Of a stretch of DNA of 64,000 nucleotides, positions 1 to 10,786 are shown in pieces. Below the pieces are notes generated by a model that saw only the letters and a list, made by a program, of their open reading frames with translations, was not told the origin of the DNA and made no database searches. How positions within the stretch are numbered: the first letter of the stretch is position 1; each line of letters begins with the position of its first letter. The position numbers and the translations under genes were made by a program. This DNA comes from Plantago ovata (lineage: Eukaryota; Streptophyta; Magnoliopsida; Lamiales; Plantaginaceae): positions 50,767,253 through 50,831,252 of the forward strand of contig CM051458.1 in NCBI GenBank assembly GCA_028274465.1. The letters run 5' to 3'.

Positions 1-1533
1 AAGTGCCCTCACCATGGTTTTGAACTTTCTGACCTAGTCCAACACTTCTACAATGGACTAACCTTCGAGAACCAACAAGTGGTGGATTTCCAATGCCGAG
101 GCAATATTTGGGAGGAAACCGCAGAAGCCGTCTGGGCAGTTTTTGAAAGGCTTGCTAAGGGTTCGCAGTTCAAGGACCCAAGAGCGATGGTTAGGAGACG
201 AGGACCTGAAGCTCCACCGACTCAAGAAGCCCCTATGTATAGGGGGAATGGGGATCAATTCGAGTGCTTTACCAACGAATTGAAGCAAGTCCTCAAGAGC
301 GCCACTAGAACAACTGTTTCAAACGAAGTTTGCTGAATATGCAAGAACTATGGGCATGGGGCTCATATGTGTAGATCGGAGCTTGCGTATGATGATGGCA
401 ACTGGGCTAGAGGAGGCAAAGAGGAAGCCTTTGCTACGGAGTTCGGTACTCAAGAAGCTAGCTACGGACAAGACGGTAGGAATCCTTGAGGTGGATTTTG
501 GAGAAGAGGATTCCGAAACAATCAAGGATATGCACCGGCTAGCCAAACTTATGGCCCTAACCAAGACCGTAGTAGGCTAAAATATGGTAATGACCACTGC
601 GAAACCCCCGCTCCGAAAGAGCCACCGAAGTCGAAGTCGGCTCAACTGATGTAGAACTTGCAAAAGATGGTTGATCACACACAAAGTTTTCTCAAACGTT
701 ATGAAGAAGATTCTGAGAAGACTAGAGCGAGACTTGATAGGTTGGAAGAGAGCACTAGGCTTGCCCATCAAAAGATGCAAGAGTTGATCGACCGAGGAGC
801 AAGTAGGGAGCAAGGCAAGCTGCCTAGCAACACTGAGAAGTCGAATTCCATTACATTGGCTGGTGATCTACCTGACGAAATCACCATCAAGAAGGTTGCT
901 AAGTGCGAGTGTTGCAAGAAGGAAGAACTTCCACAGGCTAAGGAAGAAGAGAAGGACCTTGGTTCTGACGAAAGTGATGAGGAGCAAGAGGATCCCGAGC
1001 CACTCCCTAAAAGTTTCGATATTAAGGTCGGGATTGGTGAGCTTGAAGATGTCCGTACCACACTAGACACGGGATCCTACTCTAACATACTCCCTTTGAA
1101 TGTGTTTGAAAAGAGTAGCCTTGGAAAACTATCCGAGCATAGGGCTATTGTGCAACTGGCGGATGGATCCTTTATGAGACCCGAAGGCGTTGTGAAAAAT
1201 GTGTTGGTCAAGATTGGTGAAGCTTCTGTATACACCAATTTTGTAGTTATGCCGGCGTCTGCACTTGGAACGGGGGATGTCATTCTCTTAGGGCGAACGT
1301 TCTTGACTAAGCTACGCTCCGTGATGGACATCTACCAAAGAACTTGCACTATTGAAGTGGATGGCAAGCAACACGTGTTGCAAGCCATATCTGATCCACC
1401 TGATCCGCCTGATATTTCTTACACTACTCACTACTGTGGTCTTGCAGCCTATGTTCTTTCTTATTCACAGGTTCGTGGCATGAAGAGGAGATCAATGAAG
1501 GGGAAGTCTAGTACCCGCAGAAAGAAGAGCTAG
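1..1533 (+). pseudogene. E1 gag (C-terminal part) and aspartic protease, fossil
   Basis: The left portion encodes the end of a retrotransposon Gag domain and a CCHC zinc-knuckle area. It continues into a glutamate/lysine-rich linker and a retropepsin-like aspartic protease whose D-T-G triad is encoded at 1066-1074, followed by a hydrophobic flap-like stretch. Known role of the family: Gag packages the RNA and the protease matures Gag. The same order is seen in E2 (40400-42641) and E4 (57970-60126). The reading frame is broken in several places, so no product is expected. The protease stretch from about 658 onward is the best preserved part. Confidence 0.82.
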
Positions 1534-1774
1534 GCACAGACAGGGGTCGAGTCAAAGACTTTAAACAATGGCGCTATCCGGGAGGCAACCCGGAGTTTTT
1601 ATCGCTTTCTTTACCGCTTTATTGCATGCATTCATTTTTGAACAATTTGCTTTTGATATGTGAATTTGTTCATGTCTGTGTCGTATATGCTTATGCTTAA
1701 GTGATAATTTTCGAGTGGTTTTTTGAAAAAAATTGGTTCCGGGGATTAAAAACCGCGTTTTCTGACGAAAGGAC

Positions 1775-1857
1775 CGTCTCCCCACATCAGGGAGCGGGGG
1801 GCGAATCGCCCCGTATGGGGCGACTCGCCCCAAACCAGGGGCGACTCGCCCCACAGT
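1775..1857 (+). repeat. GC palindrome cluster of E1
   Basis: Several copies of a near-palindrome with arms GGGGCGA and TCGCCCC follow the gag-protease region. They stand out as a GC island in AT-rich flanks. The equivalent positions in E2 (40139-40223) and E4 (60392-60545) carry the same kind of cluster with different copy number. Confidence 0.85.
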
Positions 1858-1860
1858 CCC

Positions 1861-3419
1861 AGTAGATTAAAAACGCGAGATTCTTCCCCTTCTCCTCATT
1901 TCTTCATATCTTCATCATTCCTCATCCCCAAAAACCGAAACTTTGCGAAAATTACTTCAAAACTTCATAACTTCTTCATTTCTTCACCAAATTTAGTGTT
2001 CTTTAGCTTCAATAGAAGCCTATTACATGATCTATCTTTTCATCCGAACAGATTTTACCCTAGTGCATTAGTTTATCAGATCTGAGGTATCTTCTTATGA
2101 ACCCTAATTTTTCAAATTTGGGGGTTTTCTAATTTGAGCTTCAATTATGTTTCTATGATGCATGGGTAGGTTGTTTGTGTGATTAGAAGCATTATTTACT
2201 ATCAATTGCATGCTCAATTATGCTTGGATTGTTGATTTGGGAATTTTGCTACTAGATGATATATCTTGTTATGCAATTTATCTTTATCTTAGATTTCTTG
2301 CATATGATTGTGTTTATTGATGTAATGATGATGGATTTGATGACAGAATGCTTAATTGTTGAGTATGAGGATTTATGATGCTAGAATTTTTCGCTACTAT
2401 GGTATGAATTGAGCCTTGTTATCTAGCATATTGGTTGTCTAGCAAGAGAATAATGTGATGTATTGCTTGTAGTAGTATGTTGCATGATGAAGAAGCTTGG
2501 CTAGACATAAAGGTTTGGGGAGCTCGATTGTTGATTTGATCACTTGTGTGTTTTGTTCTTACACTAGCATATGCATGAGTAAGTTTTGTGTCATACGAGG
2601 TATTAACTGTTGTTTGTAGGGACCATGCCAAGGGAGAGGAGCATTCCCGTATGATTACTATGAAGTATTGGAGGGAGATCGATTACAACCATGTCAAGAA
2701 GAGTGACCTCACTAGATGTGCGTTCCAGCCACGGGATCTTGCAACAACGTCGTGGATTATCCAAGAGGAGGAGCTAGAGTACACCTGGAGTAAGGACTCC
2801 TATGCCTATTCATGCACCACCGAAGGGACAGATACCATTATTACGTCAGCAATCCATCACAAGGACTGCGAAGTTCGAGTGAACTGGAAGGCACCGCGAC
2901 AATCTTGCCGCGACGGATTCAATCTTTAGTTCGTAGTTGCTAGAAGGTTCCGAAGCGCTAGCTTGGTTCCAAAACATAATGACATGGGTGCCCAGCCCCT
3001 CGTTGGGGTGCCCCTTGACTGCCTCTAAAGGGAGCATCATATAGACATCGGTCGGATCAACCGTAGAGAATGTGGTCGACATTGGAAAAAATGGTAGAAG
3101 ACTTCTGAGTATCCGAGCAGCTTACTTTAACCTCCTTGGGGTGTAAAACTCTGGAGGGGGAGGTCCTGATACCACTGCTCTTTCCCCTTCAACAGTTCAC
3201 AACCTATTGGAGGGCTACAGGATGGAGGATTCCATAACAGCGGCGGCTAATCTTGAGGATTCTACTCGACACTGCAACTCTACTAGTGAGGATGTGCGTG
3301 ACAGTAGTGACAATGAAGGCCATACGGGCAATGATGATACTAATGGAGGAGTTGTTCCTATCCGGCCTATAATTGGAACTACCACGCCTACCAGAAGACC
3401 TGATGACACCCTATAAAGC
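1861..3419 (+). other. E1 internal leader with intron-like segment and env-position ORF module
   Basis: After the palindromes comes a C/T-rich leader, then an intron-like segment. It begins near GAG|GTATCTTC (about 2089) and ends at TTGTTTGTAG (about 2619), is T-rich, and is followed at once by ACCATGCC. Downstream, short reading frames around 2590-2929 and 3207-3416 encode an unrecognised protein; the second is rich in Asn, Asp, Ser and Thr. The position, after gag-pol and before the 3' region, is where Athila elements carry an env-like gene expressed by splicing, so this may be its relic. No transmembrane domain is evident. The function is not recognised and the frame is broken. Confidence 0.45.
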
Positions 3420-4071
3420 TCCCAAAGCAGTCCCAATAACTCACAAACAGCATACTCAGCCGACCGAGGCCAAACCATGGGGTAACATCTAGTATCACAT
3501 CTTATTTCCTCATTTTCTTACTGCTAGAGACTAGCGTTAATTCCATGAGGGGGGATGGGATTTAAGTGATCTAGTATTGTTAGTTTGGAGCTTGGTATTG
3601 GTAGGATGAGTATAGTACCTTGCATATTTTATCCGTCTGCATTTGCATTTGCACGTTTACCGCTTTCTTAGATTTTTTAGGTTGCATTCACTACATTCAT
3701 CCTAGGATAGTCTTGCATGTTTTATATGGAGTTTATTTGCCGAATTTTTTAAACTTTTTTATTGATTAGATCAACTAACTATGTCATTAATCGTATGCTT
3801 CATCTCTATGAATTTGTTTGAGGTTTTTCTCGCTTGGCTTGTCACATTTATGTATTGCACTTAGTTAAGCTTGGTAGTCTCGACATCACCTAGTGGTGTT
3901 TTCTCTACTGCGGTTCACGAAGGCCTTTATAATAGGATGATGCATGTTAGGGTCTTATGGTTGTTTTCCCGAGTAATTATGAACCTAAGAGGCAACAAGT
4001 CTTCACCATGCTTTAAGATTGCTAAATGCCTAGGAAGGAGGTAGTGTGAGGTTGTGTGATCCTTTGTTTAT

Positions 4072-4208
4072 AACCTATTCTTCCGAATAGGTTTGGGGAG
4101 GGGGTTACACCATCATTAGACTTGTTTTTCGTTTTTCATTTCCGTATTGTGAGCTTATTTTTCCTTTTCCGTAAATTTTGTACTCCAACCTATCCATTCG
4201 AATAGGTT
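4072..4208 (+). repeat. E1 twin hairpins with PPT-like tails
   Basis: The first hairpin has arms AACCTATTC (4072-4080) and GAATAGGTT (4085-4093) with a 4-nt loop. The second (4187-4208) is the same with one changed arm base. Both run straight into TTTGGGGA, which resembles the element's own polypurine tract. The pair is conserved in E2, E3, E5 and E4. Confidence 0.8.
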
Positions 4209-4254
4209 TGGGGAAGTCGTGTGAGTCATTTTCTCTCTTTTCGTTGTGCTACTG

Positions 4255-4405
4255 CTGGCTAAAAAAAATCGAAAAAAAAAAAGAAAAAAAAATTCCAGGA
4301 TAAAAAAAAGAAGAAAAAAGAAAAAAAAGAAACTGGAAAGAAAAAAATAAAAAAAGAAAAGACCCCAGAAAAGCAAAGAAGGGTCCAAAAAAAGAAAGCC
4401 AAATA
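4255..4405 (+). repeat. E1 purine-rich tract
   Basis: About 150 bp of A-dominated purines interrupted by short conserved words such as ATTCCAGG, ACTGGAAAG and GACCCC. It is present at the same relative position in E2 (37594-37735, complement), E3 (47560-47690, complement), E5 (54305-54455) and E4 (62556-62690), so it is part of the element and not a poly(A) tail. Confidence 0.8.
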
Positions 4406-4994
4406 GCAGTTTAGCAAAGTGTTGTGTCTCATTTTCCAATTTTTGTAATGTTCGTAATCGTGTTGTAATTTTCTATTTTTTGTCTTTTGTTTTTGAGTGT
4501 CATCTGTTCTAGACCACCCTCGTCCTGCCATTCCGGAAGTGGTGAATAGCTTAAGACTTTGCTTGAGGGATGGGTAGAATAGGGGAGTGTTATCTTTTAT
4601 AGGGAACCCTCCTTCGTTTGATGAGAGCCAGTACTGGTTCGACCTCTTTGAGGGAAAGTCTTAAACTTGGTGAACAGCAGTAAGTCCTCAGTTTCATAGG
4701 CACGGGACAACCGTTCGTATCTTAGCATGCTTCATTACGTCGTCACTGACTAGGTCAAGGTAGAGAATGTTACGAGAGACTATCTTGTCTTGACATAAGT
4801 GCTTATGTGGATGTGTATAAGTCAATCGAGGTATTCTTCAACCTATATTCATGCTTTGATTTATATGGTTTTTGTCCATATGTTTTTTGATAGATTCAGT
4901 AGATTAGTTCATTTTATTTGGCATGAGACTCCATTTTGTGTCTTGCATTGTTTTTTGCATTAGAGTCTAGCTTAGTTGCTTGAGGACAAGCAAA

Positions 4995-5012
4995 GGTTCG
5001 GTTTGGGGAGTT
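4995..5012 (+). promoter_or_regulatory. E1 polypurine tract
   Basis: GGTTCGGTTTGGGGAGTT lies directly before the LTR start TGATGAATG. This is the expected place for the plus-strand priming site, and the same words precede the 3' LTRs of E2 (complement), E5 and E4. Confidence 0.8.
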
Positions 5013-6305
5013 TGATGAATGTGTATTTTACACTTTCATTTGAGTCTTTTCACCTATTTTAGCTATCCTCTATGTTAATTTAGCTATATTTTAGTGCATT
5101 TTATTAGAATAGTGTCACGTTTCCCTTTAGATTTTATTTTACAGGTTTTGGTTGAAAAACGAGGATTTCCGAGCAATTATATTGAAGTTGACAAGGAATT
5201 GGTGTTCGAGAAGCCTCTTTGGAGTATCTGAAGGTTTCCGGATATGATTTGGAGTCTAGGGGTCGAATCTGGAGGTTAGAAGGCCACTAGAAGTCAGAAA
5301 CCGAGTCCGAAAAGGGGAAGAAATCAAAAAAGTCGTCGAAAATGCGGAATTCCGCGAATTTTACTCCCGGGCGAATCGCCCGGGACGTGGGGCGAATCGC
5401 CCGGTGTGTGGGGCCCTTCGCCCCACACTATTTCGAAGCCTATATATAGTTGCTCAGTTTTTCTCCGATTTTCATACTTTTTCAGACCTATTCTCTCACC
5501 TTTCCCTGTAGTTTTAGGTAGGAACTTCCCAAAGCCTGTTCGGGGGTTCGTAGCTTAGGAGATACTTTTTCATAGCAGTTTGGAGCTTGTAAGATCGCGA
5601 TTCTTCGGAGACTGACAACCTTCGGTAACATTGTATCTTACGGTTTATTCTACTTATTTTTATATATCTTTCAACATGTTTTCTTCTATGATTTCTGTTG
5701 ATTGCATGACAACTATGAGTAGCTAAACTTATCGTTGGTGGTAGTACGTGAATTCTTAGCGAAGGGTAGATAATCATGCTAATGGCTATATCGCGCATTA
5801 TACTCCGTGTTATTGCTTTATTTCGTTGATCAGACGCAACCTATATCTTCGTATGTTGATTAATTATTATCCACAATTGGACCCTCGTCGACCTATGCAT
5901 ATCTATATCTTCGTAGTGTTGAATAATTACGGAACACAATTGGACAATAGTGTTTGACTTGTCAGTATCTATATCTTCGTAGTGTTTAATAATTACAACA
6001 GGACAATTGATTGATCAAAGATCTCCATGCAAAACCGAGGTATTTACGCATGATTATTAACCCGTTATGCTTTGAAGGATCATACTATCACCAATCTCCA
6101 TTATCTGTTAGAAAAACCTTTGCTATTCCGTTTGCTGTTTTTATATTCTAAATTAGATTTGATAAAGCTAGTTATAGTCCTTAGAGATCGACACTCGAGG
6201 TTATTCTACTGCTACACTACGGTTTTCGTTGTAGTTTTGAATTGCCTTTGGCTAAATAACAAATTTATTTGATTTGCTCGGAGCACGACATCTGCGCGTT
6301 CATCA
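5013..6305 (+). repeat. E1 3' LTR (about 1.29 kb)
   Basis: It starts TGATGAATG and ends GCGTTCATCA, so the terminal inverted repeat is TGATGAA/TTCATCA. Inside are a GC palindrome cluster (5366-5427), then a TATATATA box (5441-5449), the expected promoter layout. The last 25 bp or so differ from the other Athila-like LTRs here although the final TTCATCA is shared. The sequence immediately outside (CTCTT...) belongs to element F. Confidence 0.85.
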
Positions 6306-6484
6306 CTCTTGCTTGGGATTGACGAGGGGCTACCAAAGTATCACGAGGTTGTTCCTGTACTTGGACTTGTGGTACTCCTCGAGCTTGGAGCTCTGCATTG
6401 ACTCTGGCAGCCTCATTGTCTCCTACGTATCCTTGCAAAGTAAGAAGGAACAAGCCGTATTGAGCTTCGCCCATCCCAAAGTCT
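6306..6484 (-). pseudogene. F gag fragment
   Basis: A minus-strand reading frame (about 60 residues, Gln/Arg/Val-rich) runs through this strip and reaches the C1 insertion site. With the piece across the nest at 34687-35140 it looks like the N-terminal region of a plant gypsy Gag, low-complexity before the conserved domain. Identification is by position and composition only. Confidence 0.45.
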
Positions 6485-8535
6485 TGTAAGAAAATACGGT
6501 CAGAGTTACCCCTAGGGTACGCAGCGAAATTTCAAAAAATTTCTTAACATACAGGTTAATTGATTATGTATATGCCGTATATATTTAAACACGTCAATTA
6601 GGAGACTAACCTTACTTCCAAAGCAAGCACAGCTTCCAAGTCTTCGTAATAATCCGGTGTATCTTCTCCTTCGTCGAAGTCGAAGATATCTGCAATACTC
6701 TGATTATCTGCAAGACAATAAGAGTTAGTTTCCAGCTCCTAGAACCTCAACCTTGGTATCCACAGATGAAAAGCCTATCGGAAGAATGCTAGGATATTCT
6801 TTGTGTGACCAAGAAGATGGGGCGGCGGTTTTCCTCCAGTAAGAGGGGTGGCGCGCGTGGCTTATAGAGGAGAGGGGAGAGCTTTTATTTTCTCTAAGAA
6901 AACTGGGTATTCAACTGTGTGAATGTCTATGTCAAAAGCTCTCTAATAGTCTGTTATATATAATAGTCAATAGAAGTCTAAAGCATAAGCAATTAGACTT
7001 CGTAAAGGAATAAGAATCTAATTCTTATCGCACTAGGAAACCAACCAATTTCAAGTCTAGATTCATTCCCAATCAAATTAAAACTCAATTAGGAAAATCT
7101 AACTAATCCCTTGGATTTCTAATAGAGGAAGGAGTCGAACTCCTTCCCCTCCACCATCTGCGCGCGCGCGCTCTCCCAGGGGTAATAGGTGGGTCCCGAT
7201 TTTGGGACCCACTTATAGTTCTAAGGCAATTCAAACTCCAAGTAGATTTTGCCCATGTGCATATGTTAATTCTAAATTAACATATCCTTTCAAATCAAAC
7301 CTCTATTATATTTCTAAAATATAATCTTTAATTGTATTTACATAAAATACAATTAATTAGCCAATTCAATTAATAATTCCAAATCATTAATTGAGCCACT
7401 AAATATTATAATTAATTCCAAATCAATTGCGATTCCATCTTCAAGGATATTCTTATAAGCTGAATCACCACATAGTGTGACCCATAGGGCCTCATTGTAT
7501 TAAGCAAGTCCTAGACTAGGCAAAATGGAATTCCTAGACGGTTCCATTTGCAATATTAATACATAAGGACGTTTGAGAGGTTTCTCAAAGCAAACCCTTT
7601 TGTTGCCAAGTCTGTTGCGCTCAACGCGGCGATGGTAACGTCCCTTCATCTGACTGGCTCGAATGCATCTAGGATCGATGATGTGTCTATCCCAATAATA
7701 CATCCATTGGCGTCTCAGGGAGTTGCTTGGTTACGAAGATATACTTATGACTATCATAATATATCGATGCACTGGCCAGTGACTTTACCAACACAACTAT
7801 GAAGACTATAAGCAGTACTCTCCTGTGCTACACATGAGAGATGAATCCTTCACTGAAACACTTATCATCCCCATTTGTATGTATCTATAATCCTGGATCG
7901 TGTCTTAGGTCAAATGCTTATTCAGAGCTGATATCGACGGGTCCACCAAGGATATGGGGCAACAAATGTGATGATAAAGTCCTGTAAGTCCAAAGGACGA
8001 CTGGCATCACTTCGACAACTAACCGGTTCTCATAGACACTTCGGTGTAGAGTATACATCGATGGGAGTGTCCTGTGGGTACTTCCATTGTTCGGTAATCC
8101 TCCATCGAACAACTATGCGCAGTTATGGGAACGTTTTTGATTGTCCAACAATCCGTTCTGTGGCCGTGGGATCGGCTCACACTTGCTCCAACAAGTATAA
8201 CCTCCACGCATACTAGTCTCAACTGGTTCATTCAGACCCCCACATCCGAGATGAACCTTGACTAGAGAGAGTTTGGGATAGAGGATAACTCACATAGCTC
8301 CCACTATCTGTGTGATCGGTCATCTATCCGAGGGGACATGTTTAATATCAATACTGACAGAAATAGAGATATGACATTCTGCATGCCTGGTGTAACATAA
8401 ATATGAAAGCGATACTCAATAGTCAAACAACAAACATATATTATATTACGTTGACCTGTGTAATAGTACATATATGCCCTCTATAAGGGTCGCATGCCCT
8501 TAATAAGGACTGTCTCTAGGACATATACACTATCA
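6485..8535 (-). repeat. C1 3' LTR
   Basis: On the plus strand it reads from TGTAAGAAAATACGG to TACACTATCA, so in element orientation it begins TGATAGTG and ends TTCTTACA. It pairs with 32602-34686: both carry the same start variant and the same GGTGGCGCGCGTGG block. It contains a (CG)n run at 7160-7170 and a perfect 9-bp-stem hairpin, arms 7189-7197 and 7204-7212. The complement of a purine tract (AAGTGGGAGAT) lies just inside at 8536 onward. Confidence 0.88.
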
Positions 8536-8559
8536 ATCTCCCACTTGGACTAGAGTCAG

Positions 8560-10786
8560 TCACCTTTATGCTTAATACCCAGATTAGCATAATGTCTTAA
8601 GTGGACTTCCACTGATAAGACCTTGGTGAAAGGATCTGCCACGTTGTCCGTCGTAGAGACGTTCTATACTAACTTCTCCTCTATCAATAATCTCACGTAT
8701 AACGTGATATTTTCTAAGTACATGTTTGTTCTTGTTTGTAGATCTAGGCTCCTTAGCTTGAGCGACGGCGCCAGTATTGTCAAAATAAATCGTTATTGGA
8801 CTAGGAGCAGAAACAACCCTCAATTCCTTCAATAACTCTGAAATCCAGACAGCTTCTTTCGAAGCTTCTGATCCAGCAATGTACTCGGTTTCTGTGGATG
8901 AGTCAGCAACCGTGGCTTGCTTAGAACTCTTCCAACAGATAGCTTCTCCGTTCAATTTCAATACGTATCCTGTCTGTGACTTAAAGTCATCAGGTTCTGA
9001 TTCAAATCCAGCGTCGACATACCCAGACATCTTTAATTCTGGTTCTCCACCAAACACCAAGAACATCACTTTAGTCCGTCAAAGGTACTTAAGAATGTTC
9101 TTTACAGCAGTCCAGTGAGGTACTCCTGGATTCTGTTGGTGTCGACAAGTGACACTAAGCGCATATGCCACATCGGGCCTTGTGCAATTCATTGCATACA
9201 TTATAGACCCTACTGCCGAAGCATAGGGCACACGACTCATTGCATTTCTTTTTTTATCAGTTTTAGGACCATCCTTAATTGATAAGACAATCCCATGCCT
9301 AGCTGGGAGAAAGCCTCTCTTTGAGTCGTCCATCTTATAACGCTTCAGTATTTTGTCGATGTAGGTGGACTGTGTCAATCCTAACATCCTCTTGGATCTA
9401 TCTCTATAGATCTTGATCCCTAGGATGTAGTTCGCTTCACCCAAGTCCTTCATTGAGAAGGTACTTGATAACCAAACTTTAGTCACTTCTAGCATAGAGA
9501 CATTGTTTCCTATGATCAAAATGTCATCAACATAGATGATCATGAAAACGACTCCCTTGTCGCTGTGCCTAGCGTAGACACAGGGATCTTCCTTGCTTCT
9601 GATGAAGTCAAACGATTTGACAGCTTCATCAAAGCGGATATTCCAGCTCCTAGACGCTTGCTTTAGCCCATAGATGGATCTTTGTAATTTGCATACAGCA
9701 GTTGGCCTGGTTTTACTAATAAAACCTTTCGGCTGTACCATATAGACCTCTTCCTCAAGGTTGCCATTGAGGAAGGCAATCTTTACATCCATTTGCAAGA
9801 TCTCATAATCATAGTAGGCAGCTGTCGCAAGTAGAATTCGAATGGACTTCAATTTTGCTACCGGTGAAAAGGTTTCATCGTAATCGATGCCATACCTTTG
9901 CGTGTAGCCTTTCACCACAAGTCTAGCCTTGTGTGTTTGTACCTTGCCATCGGCATCTGTCTTTCGTTTAAAGACCCATTTGCACCCAATAGGTCTAACC
10001 CCTTGGGGCAAGTCTACCAAGTTCCAAACTTGGTTCTGGTACATGGAGTCCATTTCCAATTCCATGGCCTATCGCCATTCGTCTGAGTCAATATCAATTA
10101 TTGCCTCTTTGTAGGTCTCGGGATCTTCCCGATCTGATAAGCCGACATCAAGTTCACTGATGTCTTCTATCATAAGGCTTTGCTTCTGAGGTCCTTTCAG
10201 GATCCTCTTCGACCTACGGAGCTCGACTGGTTCTGGTGCTTTTCTTTTCTGGCTTCATGTAACACGAACATTATCAGTGGGTACAGATGCAGCTGGTCGC
10301 GCCCCGCGACCCTGTTCCCTTGCGGGAGGCTGCTCTTGTGCAACTTGTTGCACAGGTTGGTTGACAACGGGTTCTGTTGGTGTGGTTTCAACTGTTGATC
10401 TAATCACAGGACTCCCACTGACCATGATATGCCTTGAAAGTGTCATATCATTACCCTTGTCTGCTTCGAAAGCTCCCACTGAACTTGAGTCCAAATCAGA
10501 AGATTTAGAGAACTCATGTTCGCGCGTGTCAAAGTCTTGAATTTCTTCAAGTTCTATCATGTCATCTAACCTCTCTTCTTCGAGGTATTCTGTTTCTAAA
10601 AACTTGACGTTTCTGGATACTATCACCTTGTGATCTTCAGCATGATAGAATTCATAGCCTCTCGTCTGACGAGGATAGCCTATGAAATATACTTTGACAC
10701 CCTTGGCATCTAACTTATCAGTGAGCATCACTTTGACTATTGCAGGACAGCCCCAAGGTCTAAGATAGCCCCGTGAGGGCTTCTTT
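8560..10786 (-). pseudogene. C1 pol 3' part: reverse transcriptase and RNase H, fossil
   Basis: Minus-strand copia pol. The region about 9079-10065 carries reverse transcriptase with the copia start W-N-L-V-D-L-P and the YVDD catalytic box; 8584-9069 carries RNase H with the D-S-S-T-E-E-Y signature. The part 10255-10731 is the acidic linker between integrase and reverse transcriptase. It runs in the same order as C3 (26271-30467). It stops where the inner copia LTR begins, so the integrase side is not adjacent. Broken in a few places. Confidence 0.85.

Larger units (their letters stand above)
3420..4994 (+). other. E1 non-coding 3' region
   Basis: No gene is seen here. The stretch begins with the shared joint sequence TAACATCTAGTATCAC (near 3483), then carries AT-rich DNA conserved in all Athila-like copies of the window, two hairpins (4072-4093 and 4187-4208), a purine-rich tract (about 4255-4405), and a block ending near the polypurine tract. 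Open frames on the minus strand through the A-rich tract are low-complexity artefacts. Confidence 0.8.
1..6305 (+). mobile_element. E1: Athila-like Ty3/gypsy element, 3' part, non-autonomous type
   Basis: Plus-strand LTR retrotransposon cut by the left window edge. In order it shows a gag-protease region, a long non-coding section with GC palindromes, a short ORF module, a purine-rich tract, a polypurine tract and one LTR ending in TTCATCA. No reverse transcriptase or integrase is recognisable in any frame. It is homologous throughout to E2 (35666-44061, minus). The Athila-type assignment rests on the primer-binding sites of its sister copies and on the gag sequence. The right end abuts a fragment of the older gypsy element F, so E1 probably inserted into F; its other end lies outside the window. 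Broken in roughly five places; moderate age. Confidence 0.85.

Noticed and set aside
4255-4405. Poly(A) tail of a LINE or SINE
   Set aside because: No LINE or SINE body or target duplication nearby; the tract recurs at the same place in five LTR elements.
4155-4531. Phe/Lys-rich frames across the purine tracts (also near 37491-37963, 47472-47804, 54273-54545 and 62472-62807)
   Set aside because: Simple translations of A- or T-rich tracts.
7500-8231. Small frames in copia LTRs (similar ones in the other copies)
   Set aside because: Short, overlapping on both strands, not conserved as protein between LTR copies.
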